NCBI RefSeq assembly: GCF_022376445.1
Contig: NW_025955075.1
Location: forward strand, 1 to 64,000
Reading direction: 5' to 3'
Length of the DNA stretch: 64,000 bases
From: Fomitopsis serialis
Lineage: Eukaryota > Basidiomycota > Agaricomycetes > Polyporales > Fomitopsidaceae
The translations under genes were made by a program, and so were the position numbers. Positions within the stretch are counted from its first letter, which is position 1; every line of letters begins with the position of its first letter. Positions 47,281 through 59,297 of this stretch are shown piece after piece. The notes beneath the pieces were generated by a model. That model was not told where the DNA came from. It saw nothing but the letters and a program-made list of their open reading frames with translations, and ran no database searches.

Positions 47281-48584
47281 GGTTGGCTAGCGCCGACACA
47301 CGCAGAGCGCAAGGCGGGCGAATTCGATGCAAGAGGACAGGGACACGTCGTTCTGGAACTCGGGCTGCAAGGAAAGGCGGGAGAGGGGTATGAGAAGGCG
47401 GGAGACTTCACATAAGAACCGCAGCGAATGAAAGGCAGGTGGAGACGGGTTCATAGAGTATCGAGGTGAGTTTTATGGACCCGGTGGCGGGAGCCTCGGA
47501 ACGAGCATGGAAGAGCGCCGTCCTGAGCGCAATATCTTATCCGCGGCTTCGGCGGGGCCGGCAGGTCATCCAGCGGAAGCGTCGCATTGAGACGTAGCTG
47601 CCAGTGGATCATTTCGCGATATGATGTATGTACGTGCAGGCCGGCTTGAAATTGAATTTTGATCTCTTCGGGATCAGCGACCAATGACCTGTCGAAGCTT
47701 ATCAAGTTCGGATGCAGTGAATTTGTCCGGGAGTGTTTCGTACCGTGGTGACCAAGTGACTGGTAACACTAAAGCTCGTTAAGAAATCCTACCTGACGGT
47801 GCTGACGGTTCAAAGCCCGCAATACTGTACGACCTATACCACATGAGTGAGCTCGTGTCCCAAGCTGACCGCAAACTTGCCGTCGACAAGTAGTATAGCG
47901 CTGTATTCACGTCGAATTCCAGTTCAGTATAGTCATGTTCAACGCGGGTGCAATGCTTAGCGCTGATGGTGGCAATGCCTTCTATGCATGGAGGAGCGGT
48001 TGTCAGCGCCTATGTGGAAGCAGCCATCACATTCTGGCGGAATCGTACAGATACAGAACGCCACTTTGATGTCATTTCGGCTACCCGGGCCTGCGCCCTA
48101 AAGGCTAAAAGAGCCTTCTGAGTTCTCCACTCACGAATGTGTCTGCTGGGTATCCCCGTGTTTCGCGTTAGGCAATCAGGGTCCAGGAATAGCAGGTCAA
48201 CTTTCACGGACAATACTCACCGGACATGCAACCCCTGGTCCAAGTACCGTGTGGAAGTAAATCAGTAGTCACCCGTATGATGACATAGTTCCTTCGGCCG
48301 AGATTGGAAAAGACAACGGGAACAACCGTTCACCGGGCAACGACTCGCCAGTCCAACGTCAACCTCAGACCCACTGCAAAACCACTATTATCAAGCTTCG
48401 CCTCACGGTGACCGTGGAATATTGACCGCAGCCTTCAGAGTCCTAATTTCTAGATACAGGCTGTATCTAGAAGTTACATCGGGGAAACTTCACAGCCGCG
48501 TTGCTGCATATAGGCATGGCCCGCATGGGCAGAAGGGTGCGATCAACATCCCATTGACAGCTCATATAACTGAGAGACGTACCG
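47281..48584. other. Spacer without recognised features
   Basis: Short ORFs only, none with coding character. It lies upstream of the DUF6534 gene and downstream of the monooxygenase. Confidence 0.45.
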
Positions 48585-51401
48585 CTAGTCCTCCTTCACC
48601 CAATCCCGCACGAGACCATTGGCCGAGATCGGCGCTCCACTCTCTTTGACCGCCTGCGCGTCGGTCTCTTCCTTCGTCGGTTCAACAGGTTCTGGATGGA
48701 CACCCCAGCCTTGCATGATGAAGAATATCCTATCGTACACCCGGAGTCAGTCTCCTGCGATGCAGTTGCTTGAGAAGACGATACGCGACGCACCACTTCA
48801 GCCTATCCAGCCGTAAAACGTGGAAGAGAAGGACCCAAATCGCTGTATATTATGATGAGCGAGAACCGGTGAAGGTGAGCAGAGGGCACGCACTGAGCTC
48901 CATGTAAGTGAAGAACCCAAGCGCGCCTCCCCGCGCGCCGCGCTTGACGAACCGGAGGACGTCCACCCAGAGCTTCATGTCTTTCGGGGCCGGGCGCGCG
49001 TCCTTGTCCATCAAGAACGTCAGGAGGATACGCATATCTAGGCGTACGATAAGCGGGTGAGCGCATGATAAACGCCGAGTCAACTCACATATTCCGATGT
49101 GGCTGTAGGAGTGGTGGGTGCGTCATTATTCAGTATACGCACAACTCACCATTGCTACTCACAAGTGCCCGCTTTGTGAATGGTCATCTCACATCAGTTA
49201 CGACCGCGCTAACGAGATACGAAGGGACACTCACACAGTACCTGAACATTTGTCAGCACCAAGACGTCACCGCGCGCGACACACGTAGTGCTCACCAATC
49301 GCATTCACATACGAAGAGTTCGTCAACAACACCGACCAGTCCTCCGTCGCGAAGTTCTGGAGGTACAAATTCGGCCGCTGGGTACGCGCACACCGTCAAA
49401 TCCCCCTCTACCCGCATACACCCCGCGACGGACTTACATCATACGTGTCAGGGAACAAGTCCTCCGGCAGAAACCCGACGTCCGGCTTCTTGAAGCCCGT
49501 AGCGAGGACGACCACGTCCGCCGGGAACTGCACCACGTCCGCCCGAGTCAGTGCGCGCGTTACGTTATAGCGGAGGCATACGCACTTCTTCCTCCTTCCC
49601 TTCGTCCCCCGGCTTCGACGACCGCCCGCGCACGCTGACCTTGACTCCACCGCGGGTCAAGCCTTGCGTGTCCCCACGAATGTACCGGCATCGTCCTGCA
49701 CGTATATGGTTCAAGAACTCGTCATTGACGACCTAGTCAAAACCTCAGCCTGAGTCGCTCAGCAGGGTTTACAGGGAGTGATGCGCACCGGAGTGCCCTG
49801 GAACAATCCGAGCTGGGCAGGCGTCAGGTGCTCGATTCCGTGGTAGTTCCAGATGGTAATGAACTTTTCCCAGAGGAAACTATCGACGACGGCGACGAGT
49901 AAGCACGCCAAGCCAACCAGCCTGCAGGGCGATATTCGTACGTACCTCAGCGGCATTTCGCGCCCAAACGGCTGTGCCGAGATCAACGTGTCGATGATCA
50001 TGTTCCTCGGGATGATCCACTGTACGCCCACAGCCATCCGTCAGCGCACACAAGTCGACCACGCAACACGCGCATACACGGACCTTGTCCTGGCGCGCGA
50101 CAATCACGCAGTCCTGCGCGCCCCGCGTCAGTGCCGCCTCCACCGCCTCCACGCCACTGGCACCGCTGCCGATCACCACGACGCGCTTGCCCGCGAGCCG
50201 CGCGTCGTCGAGCTCCGACGAGTGCAGCAGCGTGCCCGCGAACGTTTCTTCGTCGCCGTCACCGCCCCCATTACTCTCGCCCTTTCCTTCAGCCTCGTCC
50301 TCGTCCTTGATCTTCTGGGTGTGTTTCCTCTCCTCAGAGTCGCCGTCCGTGCCCGAGTCCGTCTTGCTCTCGTCATCATCTCCCTTGTCTTGTGCGGCGC
50401 CCTCTAGGGTGCGCGCCTCTTCCTGGCTGTGCGCCCGCCGCGCCTTGATCTCCTCCATGTCCGGCATCCCCGGGAATTTGACCCACTGCGGCTCGCCGCA
50501 CGTCCCCACGGTCACGACGACGGCGTCGAACACGCCGTCCGCGCCGTCGTTCACAATCCAGCGTGCGTGGCCTTGTTGATACGGGTCGAGCTCGTCTACG
50601 GTGTAAGAGGGGTGAACGTGGGCAGGCGGGACGGTTGAGGACGGAGGGTATACCTTCTTGGACCCCGTCTAGCTCCTCGGGTGTCGCGCGTCGGACGGAC
50701 GTGACGCGGGTGTTGTAGCGTGTGCGGGACTCGAGGTGGTACTCTTTCCATATTCTACGGATCTCTGGTGAAGAGCGACGCGTTACACCGGGGTGAGTCT
50801 GCAGATCGGGATGAAGGGGTCGATGTATGCGCACCTGACAGAATCTCGTCGCGTCTGGGAAAGGTGCCGCTCCAGAGTACGCCGGGTGGAAGCGGTAGAG
50901 GAGCGAGTTGAGCTGGAGGCCGGAGGTGGCGTTGACGTGCGCCCAAATGCCGCCTGCAAGTGGTCGAGAGGATGTCAGCTTTTGGGGAGCCCAAGCAGTA
51001 GCGCACGTACCTGTCGAATCGCTCTGCTCATAGATGACTACGTCGAACCCGTGTGCGATTGCGTGTGCTGCACTCGATACGCCTGTGAGCCCTGCGCCTA
51101 AGACGGCAATTCTGCCCCGAGGTTTAAAGTTCTCGGGGGTACTGTCTGAAGAGGCGGATGTAAGAATACACCATGCCGAGGATCGCTTGGCCGCGCAGGA
51201 AGGTGCGGACAAAAGCGCACTCACCGGTTTGAAGAGCCATATGATGACCAGCTCGACCAAGACGTAGAACGCGTCGAAGAGTAGACGTACGACGCGAGCG
51301 GGAGAAAGGAGCGTTTTGAGGTCGCCTTTGCGCGCAGCGCTGAATGTGTTGTGGGCAAAGCGCGATGCATTTCGCTTTTCCGTGGCGAGAGCAGACATCA
51401 T
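48585..51401 (-). CDS. FAD-dependent monooxygenase (FMO-like, two Rossmann motifs)
   Basis: Predicted NAD(P)H/FAD oxygenase acting on an unknown small substrate. Starts at 51401 with MMSALATEKRNASRFAH, followed by a hydrophobic anchor (FDAFYVLVELVIIWLF). The FAD motif is VLGAGLTGVSSA (GXGXXG), the middle has VVTVGTCGEPQWVKFPG, and the NADPH motif is VIGSGASGVEAVEA. Between them lies a long Asp/Glu/Lys-rich insertion (residues around KGDDDESKTDSGTDGD). The later part includes VVVLATGFKKPDVGFLPEDL and YMEL, and a membrane-like end (WVLLFHVLRLDRLKW) spliced over a 64-nt intron to IFFIMQGWGVHPEPV, ending at 48585. A dozen or so short introns are implied; several junctions (e.g. EQSDSTG|GIWAHVN) were checked. 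Confidence 0.85.
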
Positions 51402-51967
51402 GGTCTGCGGTGCTCGTTGGTTGGCGTTTGTGGGAAGGTCTTTATGGACGAGCTGTTGGACAAACACTTGTTCGCGTTGGCCATTTCAGCACAGGTCGCT
51501 GTGGGGCAAGCAATCACATGCGGGGCTGCGCGACGATGGGCGGCGAAAACGCGTGACGTCATCCCTGTGTCGGTGGCTTGCAAGGTCTTAGGTGACGTAG
51601 CGTGCCATCCACGATGGGACGAGGCAGGCAGTTGCCACAGTACTTACTGTACAGGACGCGCGTAGTAGACGGGAAACGGATATAGCCATCACGAGACAAC
51701 TATGAGTGCTTGAGTATGTAGTTGTACGAGTCAGGCTGTGTACCGAGGTCCGACATGCGTCCCAAGCACAACTGATTACGTCAGCATGTGGCGTGTCGAT
51801 ACGGAGGCAAGTACTATATAGTACTATGATAAGTATGTCGTCTAATTATACGCACATGTACCACTGTGGTACCGATACTACATATGTCGTTCTTTCCCTG
51901 CTCTAAGAGAACCTGCTCGACGCAAGACTTGAAGCCCGTGATGATCTACAGGAATAAAGCTCGGCGT
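51402..51967. other. Spacer between monooxygenase and DUF6533 copy D
   Basis: No supported gene. Short phrases such as CTAAGAGAACCTGCTCGA near 51904 match the 3' flanks of the other DUF6533 copies. Confidence 0.45.
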
Positions 51968-53641
51968 TCACGAGTGTACGTCAACAGAGTTCAAGTTGGT
52001 TTCTCTTGACATCGCGGGGTCCATCGACTGTGCTTGAAGCGTGTCAACACGCTTATCGGGAGTCGACGAAAGGGATGACCGCTCTGTTATCTCCGCCGGA
52101 TACTCCCCCTCCTCGTCAACGGCACACATCAACTCGCCAGTGCGGTCCAATACGTCTTCCGAATCGTTGATATGCTCAGCTATGGATCCGCCTAGCGTGC
52201 GCAGTGTGTCCGCGAACCGGATACCAGAAAATGAAGGCGAAGTGGAGGCGGTGTCAGGTAGGAGGGAGACCTCTCGGAGGTTCAAGAAGAACCTAGAGAG
52301 AAGGATGGTGGTGAACCTGGATACTGGTCGTTAATTCGACGACCTGCGCCAATGAGAGTGTCCGTAACTTACACGTAACAGAAATCGGCGATCTCCAATA
52401 TAGGCTATGCGAGTTGTGAGTCAACCGCATATCATATTGGCGACGTGCTCACGTTAATCGCGCTCAGCACTGCGGTGACGATGTTCACTGCGAGCAGCAC
52501 ACTGCAGGTTGACCACGTTGGTTAGGTAGTAGCGAAGCGAGAGGTAAACGCACCAGAAGTACGTAGTACCTATGGACCGAGGCGATTCACATGACGTTTG
52601 AATGAAAGCAGTAGGGCAAAAATGTTCAACACCTCACCATCTCTGAGAAGAAGTGAAGTGATAGACGGTTGCATCTCGAGACCGCGCGCAAGTTTCTTGA
52701 GGCCATACGTGTTACGCCACGTTTGAAATAGGACGAGGGAGTCCGCGGCGATGACACAGACACGGGTGAGAGTAACGACTAGGCGCGTAAGAGGTCAGTA
52801 GTTGCGAGCACCATCCAATGCTATGATTGCGTACGCCTGAGTTCTCCGTGAGAATTCTGACGATGATGGGTATCAGCGACTATTCACGTACTGGAAATAT
52901 GTGGCGTCCGACATGGTTGTATCGGCTTGCGAGACCTAGTAGCTATCTGTCGATTCGAAGTTCTCTGCTGACAGCAGAGCGGGTACGTACGATGTTGGTT
53001 GCTATAGGCACAAGTGACAAGGCCATCGTGGCCAACGGTGTCCGTTTGTTCCGCCCATTAATCGCGTACACACGCAATGCCGATATAGCTAAACGAAGTG
53101 AGATGACGATTCCGGGCATCAAACTGAGCTTCATACCTCCCCAAATGAGATAGAGGGCACAGATACTGGTAGTTTGCGTGACTTCTGCGATGTATCCACT
53201 AGTTTGTAGTTAACAACGTAAGCCTCGGTGTCATAATGCTGCTGTCAAACCTCTGTATGGGCCATCAGCTCAGAAATTGATTTTTTCAAATGAAAGTGTC
53301 ATCACCTTTCCAGAACCCCACGGAACGATCTCCAGTAGGAGATAGACCATCGAGCAAATATGCATACTGACATAGAGAGCGGGCATGAAGAGAAGCTTGG
53401 GTGCACGCCTCCAGACCAGATTGATCTCTTGGTCGATGGTTAAGACTCGCTCATAGAAGTACAGGGCTGGGATGCAATTCGAGTCGGCGTTAGAGGTTCG
53501 TAAGGCTACTAGTATCGAGATAGCATGGGTACTGACTGACAGCCGCATTGACACAATAGTTGTAGACGACGCTGCAACGATGAGGAGTCAATGGACGCCG
53601 AACAGAGACCTAGCGATATTTATGACTTACTACGATGACAT
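51968..53641 (-). CDS. DUF6533-family membrane protein, copy D (inverted)
   Basis: Minus-strand copy. Starts at 53641 with the tiny exon MSS-, then VVYNYCVNAAV and the signature YFYERVLTIDQEINLVWRR. The exon before LYLIWG has the same one-base break as copies A, C and E. Later exons give ISALRVYAINGRNKRTPL, a LLLRDG segment, and the tail FFLNLREVSLLPDTAS with acidic EEGEYPAEITERSS, ending at 51968. The tail is complete, unlike copy C. It lies 12 kb from the A-C array, in the opposite direction. Confidence 0.7.
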
Positions 53642-54231
53642 GGTGGCCAATTCCTCTAGCGGAGAAAGATAGCACGGTGTACTCTAGCTCCTGCGCCTTC
53701 CAGGTTATATAAAGGGCTTCAACAAGCGCTACGGCCAAAAGAAGTCATGAAGGGAAGATTGCACATGTCAATCACCAGTATAAGCTCGGATTCCTGCAAT
53801 CTGTCTGTCGATGCTGATTCGTGGCGATATTAAGCTTCAGCAATGAATCGAGGGCTCGTGATACGGTACCCGTGGACATTCCACTCGAATATACGTGTCG
53901 TGCTCTTGCATTTCAGGACATACTTACTCACCTAGTGATTCTGTCATTTCCTGGAGAGGTCAGAGACCCCGCGCGAGGCTGTGTGATGCTGGTACACTCG
54001 CGTCAGTGACTGACTCCAACGAAGCGTGATGGAGAACGATGTTTCGCTGACAAACAGAGGCCTGACGCTGAGGCGGCCGGCGGCGGCTGGTGGCCGCAGT
54101 ACTGCCCAGACCCTAGTGCTCCGTTGTCGGATTGCCAGTGCGACTTGCTTCGGAACGCTCATGAAGCCTTCGGGGTATAAAGGTCACAGTTAGGACCATT
54201 GCAGTCATTGACCGACGACTCCCTCGCAGGC

Positions 54232-54366
54232 TGTGGATACAACGGAACACATTCAATTCAGCACGGAACAATCACAATGTGTTGGCGCACTTACCTCAAA
54301 CGACTGTGCTGTATATCTACGTCGCTCGTCGGACTGCTGTGCAAGTCAAGTGCAAGTGGGTGCATG
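54232..54366 (-). promoter_or_regulatory. Conserved upstream block with GTAAGT donor (for copy D)
   Basis: Reverse complement resembles 34574-34690: GACGAGCGACGTAGATATAC, then CAGTCGTTTGAG|GTAAGTGCG and CCGTGCTGAATTG. It lies about 690 nt upstream of the copy D start codon. Confidence 0.5.
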
Positions 54367-54446
54367 TCGTTAACGCGTTCAAGTTAGCAGAGCGCTTGAG
54401 CACTGGCACTTGCTCAGATCGGATCGGTACGAATACGTTGGCGCTT

Positions 54447-54720
54447 ACCGCAGCTACGGCTGCCCGAAAGTCCGAGTCCGAGCTAGACGTTTCGCGAGAT
54501 ATCGCGTCCGAATCGCGAACTTTCTGCTACTTCGTGTCCTCACTAGCTCGCACAATACTCACTCAATGCGCTTTGGAATGATAATGAGTGTTGTGTAAGC
54601 TAGTGAGGACACAGTGAAGTAGCAGAAGGTCACGTCTGAGTCATGGTGCGCGATGGCACGATCATGATGCTAGGCTAGCGCGAAACGCCTCAGACTACTA
54701 AGTACGCAGCCGTAATCGAA
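54447..54720. repeat. Fold-back (MITE-like) element with long arms
   Basis: Inner arms 54519-54566 and 54586-54633 pair over about 45 bp (TTCTGCTACTTC, GTGTCCTCACTAGCT and CACAA motifs) around a loop of roughly 20 nt. Outer flanks (GTTTCGCG, CTACGGCTGC) pair imperfectly. The arms are related to those of 34278-34518. Confidence 0.7.
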
Positions 54721-54955
54721 ACGCCTTATATCATGCGAGAATAACATTATCATCACTACTACTATATATTGTCCAATTACACGTGTATGTCCAACTGTGG
54801 TACCGATACTAGAGGCGTTGTCCTTTTTCTGTTCTAAGAGAACCCGCTAAATGCAACTTGAAGAAGCGCATCACTGCCGTCTACAAGATTCAAGTCTGGC
54901 ATGTATATGTGTACGTCGACAAAGTTTGGTTTCTGGACATCGTGAGGTCCATCGA

Positions 54956-56556
54956 CTATGCTTGAAGTGTGTCAGCCCGCCCCTGCTGATCGAGGCTCGA
55001 CGCCGAAAGGGATGGCCGTTCTGTTATCTCCGCCGGATACTCTCCCTCTTCGCCAATATCAAGCACGGACACGCCAGTGTGGTCCAATCGGTCTTCCGGA
55101 TAATCCATATGCTCAGCTAGGGATCCGCCTAGCGTGCGCAGCGCATCGGCGAAGTGGAGACCAGAGCGTGTAGACGGAGTTGAGCTGAGCTCAGGTAGGT
55201 AAACGACCTCTCGGAGATTCAAGGAGAACCTAGAGAGCAGAATGGTAGTAAACCTGGAGTACGGTCGTCAATTAAAAGGCGCGCATCGATGAGGCTCTGT
55301 CACGCACACAAAACAGAAATCAGCCATCTCCAATACAGGCTATCCAAATTGTGAGTTGACTCAGCATCATAATGGCGAAGTGCTCACGTTCTTCACGCAC
55401 AGCACTGTGGCGATGATGTTGACTGCAAGCAGCACGCTGCGAGTCAACAGCATTGGTCAGGTAGGACTTAGCAGAGGAAGTCATAAGCCCCACCAAAAGT
55501 ACGTGGTACCTATGGACCGGGGCGAACCGCATGACGCGGACGGCTTAGCCAAGTTGGTAGAGAAATGACGCTCGGAAACTCACCATCTCTGAGAAGAAGC
55601 GACGTGATAGAGGGCGTCGTGGTGAGGCCGCGCACTAGTCGATTGAGGCTATATGTATTGCGCCACGTTTCCAATAGGACGAGCGAGTCCGCAGCCATGA
55701 CACCGACACGGGTGGCAGCCTCGACTATAATATGCGCAGGAGGTCATCCACAGTTAGTACGCGCATAGCGATATATGATGAACGCATACCGCTGAGTGCC
55801 GCTTGACCGCAACAGCAAACGTACTGGGGATTCATCTGGGTTGCATCGACTAATGAAAACTAGCAGCTAATTGTCAACCTGGAGTTCTGTGTTAAGAGCA
55901 GAGCGGGTACGTACGACGTTGGTTGCTATAGGCACAAGTGAAAAGGCCATCGTGGCCAACGGCGTCCACTTTTTCCGGCCATTGATCGCATACACACGCA
56001 GTGCCGATATAGCTAGACGAAGTGAGATGTCGATTCCGGGCACAAAACTGACTGCATACCTCCCCAAATGAGATAGAGGGCACAGAGAATGGCAGTTTGC
56101 GCGAGTGATGCGATGTATCCACTGTGCGATTCCCGTAAGCCGCGGTGTCATCAGGTAGTGGAGTGCTGGCAGACCTCTACGGGTAATCAGATTGAAATCT
56201 GATCCTACTGAATGAGAGTGTCATCACCTTCTCAGAACCCAACGGGCGATCTCCAGTAGGAGATAGACGATCGTGCAAACGTGCATACCGTTGTAGAGAG
56301 CGAACATGAATAGATTCCTGGATCCACGCCTCCAAATCAAATCAATCTCCTGACCGATGGTCAGGGCGCGCTCATAGAAATACAGGGCTAGGATGTAGCC
56401 CGCGTTAGGAGTAAGTATCACTGGCGAGATAACTTAGCATGGATACTGACTGATAGCCGCATTGACACAATGGTTGGCAACAACACTACAACGATGAGGA
56501 GTCAAAGGAAGCCAAACAGATTTAGCGACATTCGGAGTGACTTACTATGATGGCAT
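54956..56556 (-). CDS. DUF6533-family membrane protein, copy E (inverted)
   Basis: Starts at 56556 with the tiny exon MPS-, then VVANHCVNAAI and the signature YFYERALTIGQEIDLIWRR. The exon after LLLEIARWVLR ends one base earlier than in the other copies, and the frame before LYLIWG is again unresolved. Recognisable later parts: ISALRVYAINGRKKWTPL, ADSLVLLETWRNTYSLNRLVRG, LLLRDG, and the tail FSLNLREVVYLPELSS with EEGEYPAEITERPS, ending at 54956. It is the closest partner of copy D, same strand, 2.9 kb apart, and also resembles copy A. Confidence 0.7.
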
Positions 56557-57639
56557 GGTATTGAGTCGATGCCGTTGAACGGAGGAAGGTACTGCACAAT
56601 ATACTCCCGCAGATCGGTTTTAAGGAGTTTCAACACGCGCTATGTGGTCAACACGAGCTCCGAGGAGAAGAAGGGCGATGTCAATCGCCAGTGCGCCACA
56701 GCGCGGCCTGCCCACCCGCCGGTGGTGACCTTAATACACGATGTTCGAGCTTCAGCAGTGGGTTGAGGGTTCGTTGTACGGTACCTGCGGATGGTGGCTC
56801 GAGTATGTGACTCATGCTCGTGCATTTCAGAGGTATCCATACTCACGAAGTGATACATATATTTACTGCGAATCTGGGAGTACCGGCGCGAGGCTGTGCA
56901 ATGACACGTAGACGCTTGGGAACTCGCGCCAGTCACGGTGACTGGCTCGAACCGACGCGTGATGGAGAACGAAATCGTACCAACGCAAAGGCCTGACGTA
57001 GAGGCGGCCGCTGGCGGCCGCATTATTGTCTGGCGGTGCTCCCTTGTCTGTGTGCCAGTGGGACTTGCTTCGGAACGCTTATGAACCGGGATGTAATGGC
57101 ACAGTGAGAGCCATTGTCGTCAACGACGACCTCTGTAGATACAACGGAATATATTTCGTTCAGCACGGTGCATTCCAGATACGTTGGCACACTTACCTGT
57201 GCAGTATACTTACATCGCTCGTAGGACAACGTCGCGGTGCTGGGCAAGTCGTTAGCGCTTGCCCGGGTCCGATCGGTACGAATACGTCAGCGACGAGCGT
57301 TCACCGCCATCGAATTACCAGGATAGTTTAGCCAAAGTTTAGCTACACAGATCTAGAGGACACCACGCGGATCGTCGATTACATCTCCAGAGCAGTGGTC
57401 TCTTGCAGCACGCGAGTCGGGATCAGTACTTATTCGACTGTGTAGATCTTCAGCCAAGCGTACAGGAACCCCGCGCGCGGCGCCGTAGTAGGCCCGACGC
57501 GTCGGGTGTACTAGTTTCATACCCATGCATACACGCGTTGAGTAGCAGTGCGTTAGTACGATCTATCGTCCTCACGACCTGCTATTTGCCTGCTATCTCA
57601 AGCCCATAAAAGTGCGCGCCCCACTCGCATCGCAGAACA
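56557..57639. other. Spacer upstream of copy E and the hydrolase gene
   Basis: Holds the conserved upstream block for copy E (57140-57260). Beyond this nothing is recognised. Confidence 0.5.
57140..57260 (-). promoter_or_regulatory. Conserved upstream block with GTAAGT donor (for copy E)
   Basis: Reverse complement reads CAAGCGCTAACGACTTGCCC, CAGCACCGCGACG, GAGCGATGTAAGTATACTGC, then ACAG|GTAAGTGTGCC and CCGTGCTGAAC, matching the other blocks in order. It lies about 650 nt upstream of the copy E start. Confidence 0.5.
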
Positions 57640-59297
57640 ATGGAAGGTCGACCGGGACCGGAGTCCTTCTTCCGCTATCATCGACAGCCACTGAAGACCG
57701 TCTACCTCGTCTGCTATGCACTCTCCGCCCTGTGCGTCCGCCTCCCGTACTTAGACTACGTCGTCGCCGCTGTGATACCCGCGCTGCGCCCCCGACGGAC
57801 GTGGTCCATGAAGCGAGCGTTCATGGTACCGCTCATGCGCGTAGGCATCGCGCCACTGGTCATGGTTGGCTTCTCCGCGGAGCAGGAGCCGGAGGACGTG
57901 ATGCCGACAGCGAAGGACGAGGAGAACGGGTTGGTCGCACTCCCGCCGGTCGAAGATAGGTTCATCATGGGCGAGGTGAAGGAGATCGCGGAGCTGAACG
58001 GTGTGAAGGCGAAGCGGACGTTCGAATACTGGTACAAGTCTGCGGACGTGCAAGGAACAGGGACCCACGAGGCGAAGGACGATGAGCTAGTCTATCTGAA
58101 CTTCCACGGTCAGTCGAGAAGATCGCTTAGAGTGGAAGTGAACTCATACTAGACGTAGGGGGCGGATACTGCATGGAAACCCCCAAACCCAGCGGCATGG
58201 CTGTCCCGCCCGTCTGCAGCGGCCTGCTCAAGCATTGCTCCCGCATATCACGTATCATCTCTCCCGCCTACCGCCTCGTCTCCTCTCACCCTTTCCCGAC
58301 CAAGAACCCGTTCCCCGCCGCCCTCCTCGACGCACTCGCAGCCTACCACTACCTCCTGCATACCGCGGGGTTCCGCGCGGAGAACGTCATCGTCAGCGGC
58401 GACTCCGCGGGCGGGCACCTCGCTGTCGCGCTCCTACGCTACCTCATTATAAGCAATTTACCTGAGCTCCCCGTGCCCGGCGCCCTGCTGCTCATCTCAC
58501 CCACGATCGAGTGGGCGCTCACGCACGACTTGTACGGTTCATCCTGGTGGGAGAACCAAGCGATGGACATGTCGATGCCATTCTTAGCTTCGGAGTACAC
58601 CGCGAGAGGTCTGGCGGGTAAACTCCGCGCAGATGCGATCCGTAGGAACGCGTGGATTGCGCCGGCCTCGCGCGACCTGCCGCAGACGGAAGACCTGTTC
58701 GTGGGCTTCCTGAGGACACTACTCGTGCGTGGGGAAGCAGAGACACAGAGGGACGCAATGCGAACGTTCCGGGATAGGCTGGTCGGAGATGTGGGAGAGG
58801 AGAATGTCACCTATAAGGAGCTGACGGACGTGTCGCACGACGTGATCGGGACGCCGTGGGACGACGAGGACAAGGTGCTTACCTTCAAGATGATAGGTGC
58901 ATGGACTCAGAGCTTATCTATAGCTCATTTGAGCAGCACATACCGTGTCGATTGGGTGTACACGCCTCGAATTGTACGACGTGGTGCATATTCAAGTTGC
59001 TGCGACAGAGACGCAGCGTCACCACGTGGCACCATAAGAAACAAGCAAGGGGTCGTTTGGCGCGGTTTCTCCGAGCCCCAATGGCGGTCATATCGCCCAG
59101 ACTCCAGCCAATCTGGCGAACGTGACGGAGGAGGAGGAGGAGGAGGATGGGCTCCATATTGTTTGCCCGAGTTGGGTATGAGTGTAGGTTGTCAACTCTG
59201 CTTGCATTCCGCGCAAGACGCGTTGTTTGGTATTCTAAGCGAAGCGAGGCACGAGCGTCGCGTAGAAGTGAGTCTACGCATGCAGGAGGAGATTTAG
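57640..59297 (+). CDS. Alpha/beta hydrolase (HSL/esterase type)
   Basis: Predicted esterase or lipase-like hydrolase. Two exons, 57640-58108 and 58159-59297, join across a 50-nt intron exactly inside the oxyanion motif HGGGY. The nucleophile motif is GDSAGGH (Ser), and the late His is in DVSHDV. An N-terminal hydrophobic stretch (YLVCYALSALCVRL) may anchor it. The ORF reads 535 aa, but similarity to the truncated copy at 63539-63879 ends at KMIGAW. There the copy stops (AQRV*), whereas this gene runs on for about 125 codons of poorly ordered sequence with a Gly run. Either the stop was lost here or an unrecognised intron or stop exists. Confidence 0.82.

Larger units (their letters stand above)
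53642..54955. other. Spacer D-E: conserved block and large fold-back element
   Basis: Contains the conserved upstream block for copy D (54232-54366) and the fold-back element (54447-54720). No supported gene. Confidence 0.55.
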
